Source: Agaricus subrufescens
Lineage: Eukaryota > Basidiomycota > Agaricomycetes > Agaricales > Agaricaceae
Assembly (NCBI GenBank): GCA_029945375.1
Contig: CM057059.1
Location: 682,001-746,000 of the forward strand
Length of the DNA: 64,000 nt
Direction of reading: 5' to 3'
The position numbers and the translations under genes are program-made. Below the pieces are notes generated by a model. It saw only the letters and a program-made list of their open reading frames with translations, did not search any database and was not told the DNA's origin. Below, piece after piece: positions 46,569 to 59,150 of this stretch (its first letter is position 1; every line of letters begins with the position of its first letter).

Positions 46569-47611
46569 TTTTTTTTCGCTTCACACTTCGCTATGATACG
46601 GCGTGAGTGTACTTTTCTTTCTTGGTTGATTTTTCTTCGAGTGACGTGGGTAGCCGCAGTTGGATTAGTTTATTGGACATGTCTATGCTTCGGGACTTCC
46701 ATGCAGTCTTAATTCGAGCAGTATTGATGCGGTGCTGATTGTATTTTTGACCTGTCCGTTGACGCAACGCGAGTCAACGGCTGAGAATTAGACGCGAAGT
46801 GGTGTGAACACGCACCGAAGATAACAGACCGTGTGAATAAGTAGGGATGCAAATACCCTCCAATATATACCTTAAATCTAACTTTTACTCAGGCGAACTT
46901 CTCGCTTTTGCATGATCCAGCAACTCCAATCTCACCACCGCAAGGTCTTGGCCCATCGGGGTCGACAAGCCCACGCCCCCGTCCTCAAATGTACACCCGT
47001 TGTCCTGTGACTATGTGGCTCACTAATGAATGACCCCTAATGGGAACAAGTTCTTAAACGATGATCACCCAAAGGATATACGGAAGATGTCATCACGCCC
47101 TTGTCGTCGCTTGCAGTTATGTCACCTACTAATTGTCAAACTGCCAGCAACACCTACTCAGGATGATCCGAGTCACTCAGGCAACATTGACTTACTATCA
47201 GACAAATGGACCAAGTTTTATGTCACTGTTGTAGGACTGAGTTGCTGGCCATCTTACTATTGGCAGGTTTTAGTTCTTGGGAGAAAGTGTATCTACGGGG
47301 AGCACACACGGGAAACATTAACATTCAACTATAATATAGAGTCACATTCGATAGACGAAACCCCAAGCCCGTACGTTACTTATGACACGTTCGCCCTCCC
47401 GATGGCAAGTTTGACACATCAGCGCTCGGCTTGGAGCAGTACAACACGCGCATAGTCCATCACGACAGAAATACCTTGAACTGGTGCGCGTGTTAATGCC
47501 GCTTCGCTCCATTTCTCCCATTGGACATCTGGAAGCAGATAAATAAAAGTGTTCACTCTTCTTGAGTCCTCAATCCCCTCACCTCGGCTCCTTCAAGATT
47601 CTGCCTTAACA
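46569..47611. other. Intergenic stretch between SDR copies 2 and 3
   Basis: No supported gene. The part just before 47612 resembles the region before SDR copy 2 (shared CATCTGGAAGC, then CTC-rich leader). Confidence 0.5.
47524..47535 (+). promoter_or_regulatory. Conserved SDR upstream element, copy 3
   Basis: ACATCTGGAAGC, followed at once by AGATAAATAAAAG, which looks like a TATA region. Distance to the ATG (88 bases) matches SDR copy 2. Confidence 0.55.
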
Positions 47612-48917
47612 ATGGGCCAGAAAGGAATCCTCGCTTATATCCTTGATCGACTCCGTCCAGTTCCCGATGTCGTTCAGGCCGATCTGACGAACAAGACAAT
47701 TATCATTGTTGGCGCCAATACTGGCCTTGGTTTCGAAGCCGCTCAACATTTTGCAAAGATGAATCCCGGCAGGCTTATTCTTGCTTGTCGGAGTGAGCAG
47801 AAAGGCCGAGCGGCGGTAAATCGTGAGTCCGCGAATGTCTTGGCCATCAGTAAATACTTAATCCACGTCATATTAAATCCATGCAGGATTAAAAGCAAAC
47901 ACTGGCTACTCGAATGTAAAACCATGGCTTGTCGATCTCTCTTGCTTCTCGTCTGTCAGAACACTCGCTGATAGAGCTATGGATTTAGAGAGGCTAGATA
48001 TCCTGCTGCTCAATGCGGCTGTTCTTCCTCGAGAAAACGGATTCTATACCTCTACAAAGGATGGATGGGAGGCAACGTGCGATGTCATATGCCTCATTGT
48101 CGGACACTAAATACTAATTGCTTTCTAGACTCCAAGTCAACTGTCTCTCTTTCGCACTGCTTTCCATCTTGTTACTTCCTCTTATGGTCGACACAGCCAA
48201 AAAATTCAACACATGTCCGAGAATCGTCACCGTATCAAGTCGACGTCACTTTATCGCAAGCTTCGAAGATGAAATGATGGCAAGTCCCAACGCACTCGAA
48301 TACCTCAGTGATGAAGAACATTCCACACGTCAGTGAGTCGACTGGGATAACCTTTGGCTCAGGCAACGTCCGATAACGCCGAATCAGAATGATGCAAAAT
48401 CGTTACAACGATACCAAACGTGAGTTATATATTTTTCTTTCGTTTTGTTTATAAATCCACCATTAGTTTTAAATGTATTCTTCACTCGCGCCATCAGCCA
48501 CCGTTCAAAAGAACTGCCTGTGATCTTCAATTGTGTCAATCCGGGCTTCTGTCGTTCTGAGCTCCACAGACATACAACGGGGATCGGCCATAAGCTATTA
48601 ACGCTACTGCTAGCCCAGACTGCCGAAGAAGGTAGTCGACAACTAATATGGGCAGCTGTCGGTTCTCCGGAAAGTGGGTCCTTGGATGAATTGAGAGGTG
48701 CATATATCGACAGCGCGAGCATCGAAGATCCCTCTGATTATGTCCTTGGAGAAGACGGTAAGCAAAGAGAGGACAAAATATTTGTAAGCTTCAGCAGTCA
48801 TGTTTTGGTGTTCGAGCATTACTGACACGATATGGCTCTCGACAGGCTGATGTGATTTCCGCTATTGAAGAGGTGGACCCGCGAGTAAACGGGGTGGTGT
48901 CGCAGTATTTGACCTAG
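47612..48917 (+). CDS. Short-chain dehydrogenase/reductase, retinol-dehydrogenase-like (SDR copy 3)
   Basis: Plus strand, six exons, start MGQKGILAYILDRLRPVPDV chosen by alignment with copies 1 and 2 (an upstream in-frame ATG at 47549 lies in the leader). Motifs: GANTGLGF, ACRSEQKG, LNAAVL at the NAG position, and catalytic YxxxK as YNDTK. It ends VNGVVSQYLT. Some positions conserved in the other copies differ (KPWLVDLSCFSS against ELWLVDLSEFSS), so it may have diverged in substrate. Its 3' end faces the 3' end of PON copy 2. Confidence 0.9.
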
Positions 48918-49234
48918 TTTTCTCTCTCTATATTTTCTACTCCGCTACGATATCATGTAAGTGTACTTTTTATGCTATAGGACATTGTAACGAATGTACC
49001 GCCGCAGTGTTGGCAGTCGGAGTTTGAAGTATGCCACAGAATGACAAGGAGACGATCTGTATTTTACAAAATCTCTTTACTGCATGATTCTGATCATTTT
49101 ATTTACATGCCATAAAGTGAAATATACCGGCCAAGAGTTCGTAGATATGATATAAATTTACAACGTTTTTGTTGAAACTCCATTAAACTAGCAAGTATTA
49201 CTCGAAGATTTGTTGGCACTACCCAAGAAGTCTA
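48918..49234. other. Convergent 3' region of SDR copy 3 and PON copy 2
   Basis: AT-rich, no gene seen. Confidence 0.5.
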
Positions 49235-50743
49235 CTAAACCTCGCAGATGGTGAGATGAGGTGCAGCAAGTCCTGATAAAATGTTCATATTTATCAAAAC
49301 AAATTCAAATGAAACGCCTCACCATGGAGGAACAATTTTTTATGCCGCACATCGTAAAAAACGGTAGTGGTTCCAGATGCAATATTACCATCATCTTCGA
49401 ATACCTAACATACATATAATTGAGGACGTTGAACACTTCCCCGGTAAAACTGATAATTATATTCTTACCTTGTCAACCTTGTATTTTTCACCATAGAATG
49501 CATTGGGTCCGGTGTTGATGGAAAAGCGGAAAGCCGAGGATGGTGCAGGCACCCTAGGATCCTCAAAATGCTCATTTACTGTAATCCCGATTTTCGGGAA
49601 AGCTATAGTAAAGATGACGTTTTATCAACCAGTGACAGGAATCAGATGACGTGAGGTCCCTACATGCAGCCCAAACGTGGCCTTCTGAATCAATAGATAG
49701 ATTGTCCATTCCGCGATCTACAAGCGCACATTAGGTCACCCACCGATGGATTCTGATGATGATTTGAAGAAGCAGACCTGTTTTTATGATATCTGCCATG
49801 ACGAGTGTGTTATCGTTTTGTCGCTCGAGAATTGTGAGGTGACCCATAGTTGCGCTGCCAACGTAGAAAGTGCCATTCGATGCGCGTGTGATCCCATTGT
49901 TGCCAGCCATGCCTTGGATTGCGTATTTGCAACCTTCATCGACGTGGCAGTAGACGACGGATGTGGTCTTGCGCCCGAGCGGTCCATCAAAATGTCTGCT
50001 CTATTCAAGATTTAATCAAAGACGGGATATAACATCAATTCGACGATACTCACAAAGCCCGTTTTCTGGCTATGATCATTCGTGATGAAAAAGCTCTCGC
50101 CATCATCTGAACCCACAACATCATTCGGAGTGATTATGAGTGGATCTCTGATAGTTTTGATGTGTTGAAGCTTATCCGTTCTGAGTGTATGCTTGAAGAT
50201 TTCCACTACAGAATCGGCACCGCGCTGCTCAGCATTGGATTGCGGCCTATGGTTGACCAAGAATAAGAAGACTTCGGAGGGGTTTGACGCGGAGGAGACG
50301 ATATCGATTCCATGTGACGAGAAACCAAGGTTTTCATCGAGCCCAGATAGTTTGAGTTTGGTGATTTGTGAAATTTCGGGATTGTAGACCACGACACTAT
50401 CTTTGGAAGCACCAGCTACGTTCAAACGGCCTACAGCAGGGAGCCATTGTACGCGGCGTTGAGGCTCTGAACATGCCAGGTATATAAGGCCAGAAGATTC
50501 GTGAAGGGCCATATCTGTTGATATGTGAAGTATGTCCGATGAGGAACCTAAGTTGTAACACAGGAGAATAGACTCACCCTCGCAAGCTTTAAGCTCGGGT
50601 ACTTTTCGACAATTCTTGTTACCAATAGGCTGAACAACGCGGTTGTAGCCTATGACATTCAAGAAATCTTTGATGTAGAACTGGTATAGACCCGCCGCAA
50701 TGGCAAGCACCACAACGAGGAAATTGAGAGCTATCCGGGACAT
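49235..50743 (-). CDS. Paraoxonase/arylesterase-like protein (PON copy 2)
   Basis: Minus strand, about seven exons, starting MSRIALNFLVVVLAIAAGLY (start at 50743 by alignment with PON copy 1) and ending LAAPHLTICEV. An N-terminal signal anchor is followed by the propeller blocks MALHESSGLIYLACSEPQRR, GFSSHGIDIVSSASNPSEVF, LFLVNHRPQSNAEQRGAD and ITPNDVVGSDDGESFFITND. The intron after KACE is needed to reach MALHESSG; unspliced reading also stays open. Strong similarity to PON copy 1 across exons shows a fairly recent duplication. Expected activity is calcium-dependent lactone or aryl-ester hydrolysis, by family. Confidence 0.88.
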
Positions 50744-53367
50744 GGAAAAGATTTGGTAGGGAGAACCCGAAGGGTGAGGAAGGAAGAGAGTGGCGGCTGT
50801 GGGATTCAAGAATCTTTATATACTCATTTTTGGAGTTACACAACACCGGTCGTAAACTCACGGGGATGGAGTTTACCTCCACCCCAAGCACCAACATGTG
50901 CCGATGAGATAGCAGGGTTTCAATTTTCCAGAACATGCGGTCCGTCCTCTTCTATGTCATTTGGACTCTTGGAATACCGAGCGGATAGTACGTCTTCTGG
51001 GCACTCTAGACTGCAAACAAGGTGGACTCTCATGGTTCAGGGTGGAGTTTCGGCTATCAGCTTCCCCGACAGCTTTGTACAAAAACACCAAGCCATATCA
51101 AGGTGCTTTAGCTCACAAGTGTGCGCTATTTCGGCTAAGCACAAGAAGGTACATCATTACGGCAAATGTCTTGAAAGTAGTCTTTGACTTACAAGATCTT
51201 GGTGGCAATGGGCGACATATTGTGGTATTTTGACAGAAAATCCTCGGGAAGTCGGTTGGAATGCCGAAATGATTGATGGTTTGGTGTAGTGCAAAGTGTA
51301 GTGAGCGGTAGATAACCCAGGACAATGCCGTGACATGATCACCTGACCACTGATAGCTTTAATCTCTCACACGACGCCTGACCACTGTAATGATGCCTCT
51401 CTTTCACTCTACCCGATCAGTTGGAATCAAGGCAAAAGGCTTCTCAAGGGAAAATTCTGAGGGTCTCCAGAAGCAATCAATGTAATTTCCAGTATATTGT
51501 TCTCTCGAATCTATCAACGGACATTGCATCATGATGGTGATGCGCGGTCATGTGAAAAACCTAAAATGATTAAAGTACTGGCGCTCAGGTTTCAATACCT
51601 CGTTGGCGAGGTGTAAGTGTATGTGCTTACAGGAAATATATTTGGCGATGGCAGAAAGCCACAAGGCATTCTGTTATGTCTCTCTTTCTTGTAATAGTTG
51701 CTTGACTAACCATGGTAGCCTGCTTACACGACAGGGTGTGCTATATAATTCTACTGCCAGTATAAACCAATCTTCCAAACCACCCATGGTCATCCTCAGC
51801 CGAAAGACACAAACTGGGAATCATTACAAGTATTACTGAATTATAAACGTGTGAGTACTTGCTACAGTATAGTATCTAGGTCTCCAGGGTGAATCAATGG
51901 CTAGCATTTTCATACCAATGTGCATCCCGGCCGTGAAAATTGTAGAATAACATAGATTTGGCCGTTCAACTCTATAGTCGCAGCGATTCTTCGGATCTTA
52001 TTCTTTCACGGCCGGGGCGCACATTGTCATGAGAACGCTAACCGAAATTGATTCAATAATATTCTGTAGTAGAGTTCTTGTTGTCCAGCTCTGCAGTGTA
52101 ACACATCGAGTCAATGTCGATATACTTCAGTAAATCGTAGATAAAGTCTCTCTCCCGCCGCGAGCGCAACGGTCTGGACATGACTAAATGACGCCAAGTA
52201 CAATCAGGAGTTCAAGAAATCGCCGAGACTTTCAGATTTTGCATGTTTCTCCGATTCCCCCTTTTAATCGACTCGTCCGGCCGTTTATCTGAGTCATCCT
52301 CTCGACGATATCTAATACTGTACGACAAAATATATACCTTTATCATCCAAGGTACATACCCATTAAGTACTCAAGACGCCGTTCGAGACTGGAAATACTT
52401 CAACATCAGTGATTTCGGGTGAATCGATGACCCTTGATCATAGTCTCCGCACCTCGCGCGAAAAAGGTACGATTTCATACTTATGGCCTGAAAAGATGAT
52501 GCGCCCTACATTAAGAACCAAACCTCTAATCTCCCTCCATTATTAACTCACTATAGGTAGCGATAGCGCGACCAAACTAGGTACACACTAATCAACATTC
52601 CATCGACCCTATCATTCTTCTCGATCCCTTCTCAAGCAAAAACCAAACCACATGCATCACCGTGACCGACCTTCGGCACTAATTCACTTTACAGCTTAAA
52701 CCCTTCCAGTAGTAACAATTCCCAATTGATCTCTATCTATTCCCCATATACTCTATACATTCCCCCCATCCCTCAAACTCTCCCACTGCGTCCAAGCCAA
52801 AAAAAACATCCCAAGGATAGGGACGCGAGTCCGCCACCTTCATCATCATAATCACGATTAGGATTCCCATGCAAATATAGAGGATACCGTAAAACGTTCA
52901 AAGTCCACTCACTTCCTCCCGATCTAGCTCGGACAAGGGTAAAAAATAGGGTTGGCAGACAGCTTGATGGGTCCGCCGCCACCCATCATCATCGCTTCTG
53001 CCTTAAAAAGGGGGTCAGCAGGGTATACTTAATTTCCTCGGCGAGCTTCGAAACTTGCACATAGCGAGACAGACTCGTCTTCTGGGACCAACCTTCAAAT
53101 CGAAACCACGCTAAATTCCTGTCAGTAGATACCTGTCATATGTAGATATGATACAATCAGAGAGAGGGACGTAATCATTCATTAGGGATTGTGTGAAGTG
53201 TTTCGTGGCTAAATGCCGAAAGTCAAAATAACCCATAAAAAGCCTGGGCCCGATTGCCACTCGGCCTACTCCTGGCTTGACATCCCCCCCCTCCCCTTTC
53301 ACGGTTCCCCCCCGCCCCCTCTCTCTCTTAGCTTTCGCGGGCGCTTGTGCGTTTCTGGACTATCAAC
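50744..53367. other. Gene-poor stretch of 2.6 kb
   Basis: No convincing gene on either strand. It contains an inverted repeat at 51916-52026. Just before 53368 lies a C/T-rich leader. Confidence 0.5.
51916..52026. repeat. Inverted repeat with a 47-base spacer
   Basis: Left arm 51916-51950 (CAATGTGCATCCCGGCCGTG then AAAATTGTAGAATAA) pairs with right arm 51998-52026 (TTATTCTTTCACGGCCGGGG then CGCACATTG). The core CCGGCCGTGAAA is perfect; a six-base insertion and single mismatches occur elsewhere. Confidence 0.75.
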
Positions 53368-54904
53368 ATGGTGAAACCTTCAGAAATAGTGGCGAAAGTC
53401 GCTGGGTCATTTGCCCCTAGGAAGGAATGTACGTCCATTTACTTTCTACATCTAACCAAAAAAACAACAAAGGAATTGAAAATCTATATGCGGGACCTCA
53501 CAGACAAACCCATCCAAATGGAAGAGGAAGGAGCACAAAGTCGCGTCTCGCTCTCTACTCCAAATCGGTATACAGACTCGGACAACAAAAACCCAGATGA
53601 CGAAGCTACTATCGGGTTACTCGAGGACGAATATTCAGAGGCTGAAAAGTTGGAGTTGTCGAAGTCTGGACAGGGGAAACGTCGTTGCGGGTTGAAGTAA
53701 GCATATATCCCCCATCATTGATCTTCGGCGCGGAGGTTGAATGGCATTATACTGATGGTTTCCCAGCTGGCGAACGTGGTTCATAGTACTAGGCGTCATC
53801 GGTGTCGCCATAGTCGTTTTCCTAGCTGCTTGGAATTTCCGAGTGAGTGTCCATCTTGTGCGCAGAGTAAAAAGACCCAGAACTAATCATGGAGTATAGA
53901 AGTCCTCTGATAACAAGATCAAGGGACTCCCTGAATTCGGTACCGCTCTAGGATGCCTTGCCACTCCGTATGTCTACAACGACACCAAAACACACGTCTT
54001 GGACGCTCCTATGCAGCCCGAGAAGTTTGATCACGGAATTGATATTCGAGGCGATGCAGTTGGAACCATCACCCTTGCATCTGCATCCCAAGACTCCTCC
54101 TTCATTCACTATGAGATCAGTATCAGCTCCAACGACTTTAGCCTTCTTGAAGCCTCCAAAATCGTAGTTCCAAAGCCTCCTCCTCAGGGGAACGCCGCCG
54201 GAGGAGGAATGTACAGCAGTGTCACAAAGGTTTTGACTCCATACTTCAAGAAGGAAAAACCTGATGCATGTGTACGGTTTGATGTCAAGCTGTACGTTCC
54301 ACCGTCGCTGAAGAAGCTGCACCTCGCTTCACATGCTACGGCACATATCAAATACGAAAAAGGCGCGGATGTCAAATTGCAGAACTTATACGTGACATTA
54401 TTTTCGCTGGACAAGAACAATATGATTCAGTCCTCGGGAGACGTGAGGTCGATACATACGTCTCTGGAAGTCACTCGAGGATGGATCGTCGGTGACGTAG
54501 CAGTCGTGGACGATGCAACGCTAATGACACAACGCGGGGATGGTGAGATGCATGTACATGTACATCCCGAACCGCCCCGATCCAAGGATACACCGGAGAA
54601 AGTATCCTTCCAAACCACAACTGGGGCCGGAAAAACGGAGGTGTTCTTCCACAAGAACAAGGGCGTAAAGAGGCCCATTGATTCTACACACGTTTCTTCG
54701 AGAAATGGTCCGGTGGCATTGAACTATGAAGATGCTGGGTTCAGTGGACTAGTGAACTTGGTGGCAGGGGATAGCAAGACGGTTGGGCTTGAGAAACTGG
54801 ACAATTTGGAGCAAGATGGCGGGTGGACACATTTCGCTGGGAATAAGGACGGAAAAGATAGGATTTCCACCAATTCACGCGGATGGATTTCCTTGCTTCT
54901 ATAA
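53368..54904 (+). CDS. Single-pass membrane protein with extracellular beta-rich domain, unknown
   Basis: Three exons in phase: from 53368 to a GTAAGC donor near 53697, a short exon that encodes the membrane segment, and a last exon ending at 54904; about 460 aa. The N-terminal 110 residues are polar. The membrane segment is WFIVLGVIGVAIVVFLAAW. The C-terminal 325 residues are likely outside or lumenal, rich in beta-type sequence (SIHTSLEVTRGWIVGDVAVV, then ARFDVKLYVPPSLKKL-like blocks). It resembles DUF4097/DUF7330-type proteins only loosely. A possible extra intron near 53429 (GTACGT) cannot be excluded. The function is unknown. Confidence 0.8.
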
Positions 54905-54983
54905 ATAAATATCGAATGAGACGATAGATACACTCGGATGTAACTTATACCGCACAAAGATATAAAAACAAGTTAGCAGCGGA

Positions 54984-55715
54984 TTATGCGCTGAGGCGTT
55001 CTTCTTCCTTTGAAGGCCTTTTCTTTTTGTTATCAGCCTCGACCGGCTGTGGTTCAGGCGAAGGAGAGATAGACCGTCGGGAGTGCATCATATCTAACAT
55101 GACTGCATTTCGGGTGGAATGTGATTGGAATAGAAATACGCCAATGGTCTAGTGGAACATGAGCCAATGCCACAAAGATTGTACTTGGACTTACGGCGAA
55201 GACCAACCCAATAAATATACGGTCTTTCCATCTGTCGTCCACTGCACCACTGGAGTAGAGTTCCTGCCGCTTTCTCCTTGCGGCACGGTACGCCGCGGTG
55301 GTCTGGTAGCTCAGGTCCTGGGGGTTGGAGTGGTTGGAGTTGGAAAGACCTGATGGCTTCTTGCCGCGGAGGATGTCATACGCAGCAGTTATGGCCTGAA
55401 ACCGCTCATGGGCGACATCTGGATTTAGAGACGAGCTAACTTTGTCCGGGTGATATATTCGGACGAGGTCAAAGTCTGATGGAGAATGATGAACAGAGGC
55501 GGATGCGAGGAGAATGGAGACGCACATCGGGCTTTTATGTCATTCTCGGTTGCAGAGTGAGGAAGATGGAATATTTGATGAGGGGTGGGGCTTTTTGTTG
55601 TGGGATACGGGTATGGATTGGAGGTAGCATGGGAAGAAGATGCGTAGTGCCTTGGCGACAGAGCAGCTGTGCGTCGACAGAGGTGGCAGGACAGGGCTGG
55701 CCCGACTCTGTGCAT
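54984..55715 (-). CDS. J-domain (DnaJ-like) protein with C-terminal membrane segment
   Basis: Three exons, about 210 aa, starting MHRVGPALSCHLCRRTAALS and ending EEERLSA. The N-terminus is basic and hydroxylated, like a mitochondrial presequence. The J domain covers residues about 45-100: TPHQIFHLPHSATENDIKAR, YFDLVRIYHPDK with the HPD motif, and HERFQAITAAYDILRG. A hydrophobic segment, FIGLVFATIGVFLFQ, lies near the C-terminus, followed by a lysine-rich tail. J proteins stimulate Hsp70 ATPase; this type is probably anchored in a mitochondrial membrane. The last intron (GTAAGT to CCACTAG) is needed to reach the final exon. Confidence 0.85.
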
Positions 55716-56150
55716 CGGTGCGGGCTGAGCAAGGGCTGGGGAAGGTCGAAGCTGGTGCCGGCTCGGCCCGCCCTTGCCGGCGTGTGTCTAGTGTGTTCTG
55801 GGCGTGCAACAAGTTTTGTCCACACGTGTACGGCGTTCACAGCGCCGAATAAACGTGGGGGCGGGTAGAAGCCCTCGCAAATCTGGTGCACGTGCTGGGC
55901 ATTTTATAACCTCGCTCTGCACCGCCGTATGATCCCCCTGTCCCCCGTCTGCAGTCGCCTGTAGAGTCTCTTTCAGGGAAAACACGCACCTAGCGGGCCA
56001 TCGAGAACACAGCCGTCCCTGGCAGAGGCGTCAGACGCGCCATTCATACGGTATACAATAAGCTTTCTCCCTTTTAGGAATAAGCTTGTCTGATTCATCT
56101 TATACTTATTGTCCGCAGACAGAAAGAGACCCCACCCCTTCTCTTTCTTC
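55716..56150. other. Divergent promoter region
   Basis: Between the J-domain gene (minus) and the channel-like gene (plus). Open frames here are antisense or leader shadows. Confidence 0.5.
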
Positions 56151-58751
56151 ATGTTCTCGTTCGCCAGGTCGCGACTGTTTCTCTTTTCTTTCCTCCTTCT
56201 CCCCTCTTTTGTTCTTTCGCGGGAAGAAGCTCTCTGTAAGAACCGCAGCACCTCTGTCATATTGCCTGACACTGAATAATATCTGCCCTACAGTCGCCTC
56301 GTCTGTTACTTACTGCCAACCCCCCGAAACCCTTCTTATTGACCAGTTTGATATCGCCTTTTTTCCCCGCAACCAATCCGTCTCCTTCAACATCTCTGCA
56401 GCCAGTGTCGTATGTCCCCCGGTGTTTGTGCCCGTCTTCCATCAATTAATATATCCGTTCACAGCAAAAAAATGTCAATGTCACCGCCAACCTCCTCCTC
56501 AATGTCTACGGCATGACCCCCGTCAACGTCACTCTCGACCTCTGTCATATCCTTGACGGTGCCCTGTGTCCCCTTCCTACCTACAACTTCACCGGGGCAG
56601 ACACTTTGTCTCTTCCCGATTCTCTCGGAGTCTCAAATAGAGTCCCTGGAATTGCTTTCGTTATTCCCGACTTGGAGGGCTTTGCCCAACTCACTCTCAT
56701 AGAAAAGGGCACTGGTGACATCAAAGCCTGCGTGCAGGCCACCCTCTCCAATGGCTGGTCCACCCATCAACCCGCAGTGGAATGGGTGACTTCATCATTC
56801 GCCCTTGCAGCATTCCTCGCCGCCGCTGTCCACTCCGTGTTTCCAGATTCATTAGCTCCGTTCAGGTTTTTGGATCTGTTCTATCTTTATCAAGCGATAG
56901 CCACTAGCGCCTTCTTGGATCTCAACTACGCGTCACTCTACCGGTCGTTTACATTGAATTTTGCATGGGCCATTGGTCTATTCTCCACGTCACACTCCAC
57001 ATTACAGGCTTCTATTGATCGTATGCGCCACAACACGGGTGGGCATCTGGCGGACTCGACTTCTAGCTCGGCCGTGGGCTTTGTCAACAGGAAGCTAAGT
57101 CCCTACAACACGCACCTCACCGCACCCGTCGCTCTCGTTCGACGGACTGTCAATCAACTCGGTGAAATCCTGGCCGCATTCTCAAACACCAGCCTTCGTG
57201 TAACGCCAATTGGAGAGCCACCGCGCTCCAAGTTCTCGACCAACCTCGCCTTACAATCCGCGGTGCAGGGCCAGGTCCAGACCGTCACCAATGATTCTTC
57301 TAATGTGCTAGAAGCCGGGATACCCATCTACTCCAACTCTCTCCACATTGGCACCGCGAATGCGTTCATGACTTCCTTCATTGTTTGTCTAATCGTATTG
57401 GCTATCGGCCTCGCTTTATTGGTCTGTGGTTATCTCATCACTCATATGATAAGGCGCGTGCGGATGAGGAAGGGAAGGGTGACTTCTTTCGATTATCGTT
57501 CATTCGCACAAGCGTGGCTATTACGTTTGGTAAGCACTCTTTGGAACCTCCGATTGGGATCATCGACTCATGTCAGTGAAACAGGGTTTAATCTTTTTGC
57601 TTCCCCTCTTAATATTTTCACTCTACCAATGGACACTCAAGGACTCATGGCTAACAATAATTCTCGCCGTCATCACCTTCCTCATACTTCTTGTTGTGCT
57701 ATTCTATCCACCATACCTTATTATTAAATTCGTGCGGGGAGCGCAAGAGCCGCACGAACTATATAGTCATACTCCACCGACATACCTCACTTCACTCGGA
57801 CCGCTCTACGCGCATCTCCGCCCCGAACGTTATTACGTTTTCTCCCTTTACCTCGTCTTACCTTTCCTGAAGTCTATTTTCATTTCGCTCGCTAGTTCCA
57901 GCGGATTCGCGCAGGTGATTTTACTGGTCATCACGGAATTCATTGCGCTAGGACTTCAAATTATTCTCTGGCCCCACAGGACGAAAGGAGGAAACATCTT
58001 GAATACGTATTTGGGAGTGACGAGGCTGGTTTGCACCGGTCTTTTGATCGCTTTCGTGGAGCATGTGGCTGTTGAAGCTATCCCGAGGACTGTCATCGGC
58101 GCCGTCGTTGCGGTTGTCTGGTCTGTGGCTGTGGTCATTTTGATATTGGATTTGGTCATTTTCCATATGCTTGTGCCGATCTGGCAAGTTGCAATGGGAC
58201 GCTTCAATCCCAGACCATCGCGGAGCACACCACAAGCGTCCGAAGCTTCCATGTTAGAAAAGGCGGAACAAAAGTCGGAGGATGAACATGTTCATGCGAC
58301 GCCCAACGGCATTACACCCGCTCCCTCATGGGATAGGATCACAGGTCGGCGAGCCTCGAACCCCACCCCGAATCACAGCGTCCCATTCGATGTACATATC
58401 ACGCGGCCTTATCCTATTTCACCAACGGAATCCGTGAGCACAAATCAAACATCGGAGTTGCCGAGTGTGTACTCGGTGAGGGATTCAGTAACCTCGGGGA
58501 CGACTACCGTGGGGTCGCTATTACCACGACGATGGTCGTTCAGTACCGGACTGGGCTCCCTACCTACGAGTCCAGCTCTGGGTAGTCCTCATGGAACTGG
58601 ATCAAGACCTAATTCGGCACAAATATCCCAGCCATCGTCGCCGTCGACGCCGGCAGCGGACCGTTCAGACGAATCGACGGCTATGAGATTAGAGGCTATC
58701 AAAGAAGCACCATCGCAGAGTTCTGGATTAGAGGTGCTACATCACTCATAG
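56151..58751 (+). CDS. TRP-like/FLC family membrane protein with ML-like domain
   Basis: Four exons. The first encodes a signal peptide MFSFARSRLFLFSFLLLPSF; introns follow after REEAL, after NISAASV and after AQAWLLRL; the last exon ends at 58751; about 800 aa. An ML-like lumenal domain with cysteines (TYCQPPETLLIDQFDIAFFP, LDLCHILDGALC) and several N-glycosylation sites precedes a region with about nine membrane segments, e.g. SFIVCLIVLAIGLALLVCGY, GLIFLLPLLIFSLYQW and LTIILAVITFLILLVVLFY. The C-terminal 200 residues are serine/proline-rich and cytosolic. Fungal relatives (Flc, Pkd2, TRP-like) act in calcium, FAD or cell-wall homeostasis; the exact role here is inferred. Confidence 0.88.
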
Positions 58752-59150
58752 AGTGGCTCTTTAGATTTTCTTCGCTGCATTGATTTGGGGACTTGAATTG
58801 GCCTATTGGAGATTTTTTCCCTTGCTATCTTTCTTGTACTATAGACAACGCATTGTTCATGACAACAACCGCTTTCCACACCACACTCCTTGCAATAATT
58901 TTTTGTTTTTCTTCCTTCCGTCGCATCATGTTCATCATATCGTATGCACCCGTGTTGGACTTATATATATACATAGAGTTTAATTTATAATTCCATTCAC
59001 GACTCGGACGACAGGGGAGCGAGCATTCCAAAGTAGAAAGTTCTCACGACGGAGGATTCCGGCGAGTCCGAGAGAAGCCGAGTTTTTGGGCTGAGCCGGG
59101 CCATAGTTGGCTTTCGTTGCACTGTCCTCTCCTTAAACTGTCTTCTGCAA
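58752..59150. other. Intergenic stretch
   Basis: 3' flank of the channel-like gene and promoter of the ATP synthase gene. Nothing else is seen. Confidence 0.5.

Noticed and set aside
47030..47455. 141-codon frame between SDR copies 2 and 3
   Set aside because: Low-quality composition and no motif; the corresponding stretch before SDR copy 2 is not open.
55479..55868. 129-codon frame opposite the J-domain gene
   Set aside because: Antisense shadow of the J-domain first exon and its promoter.
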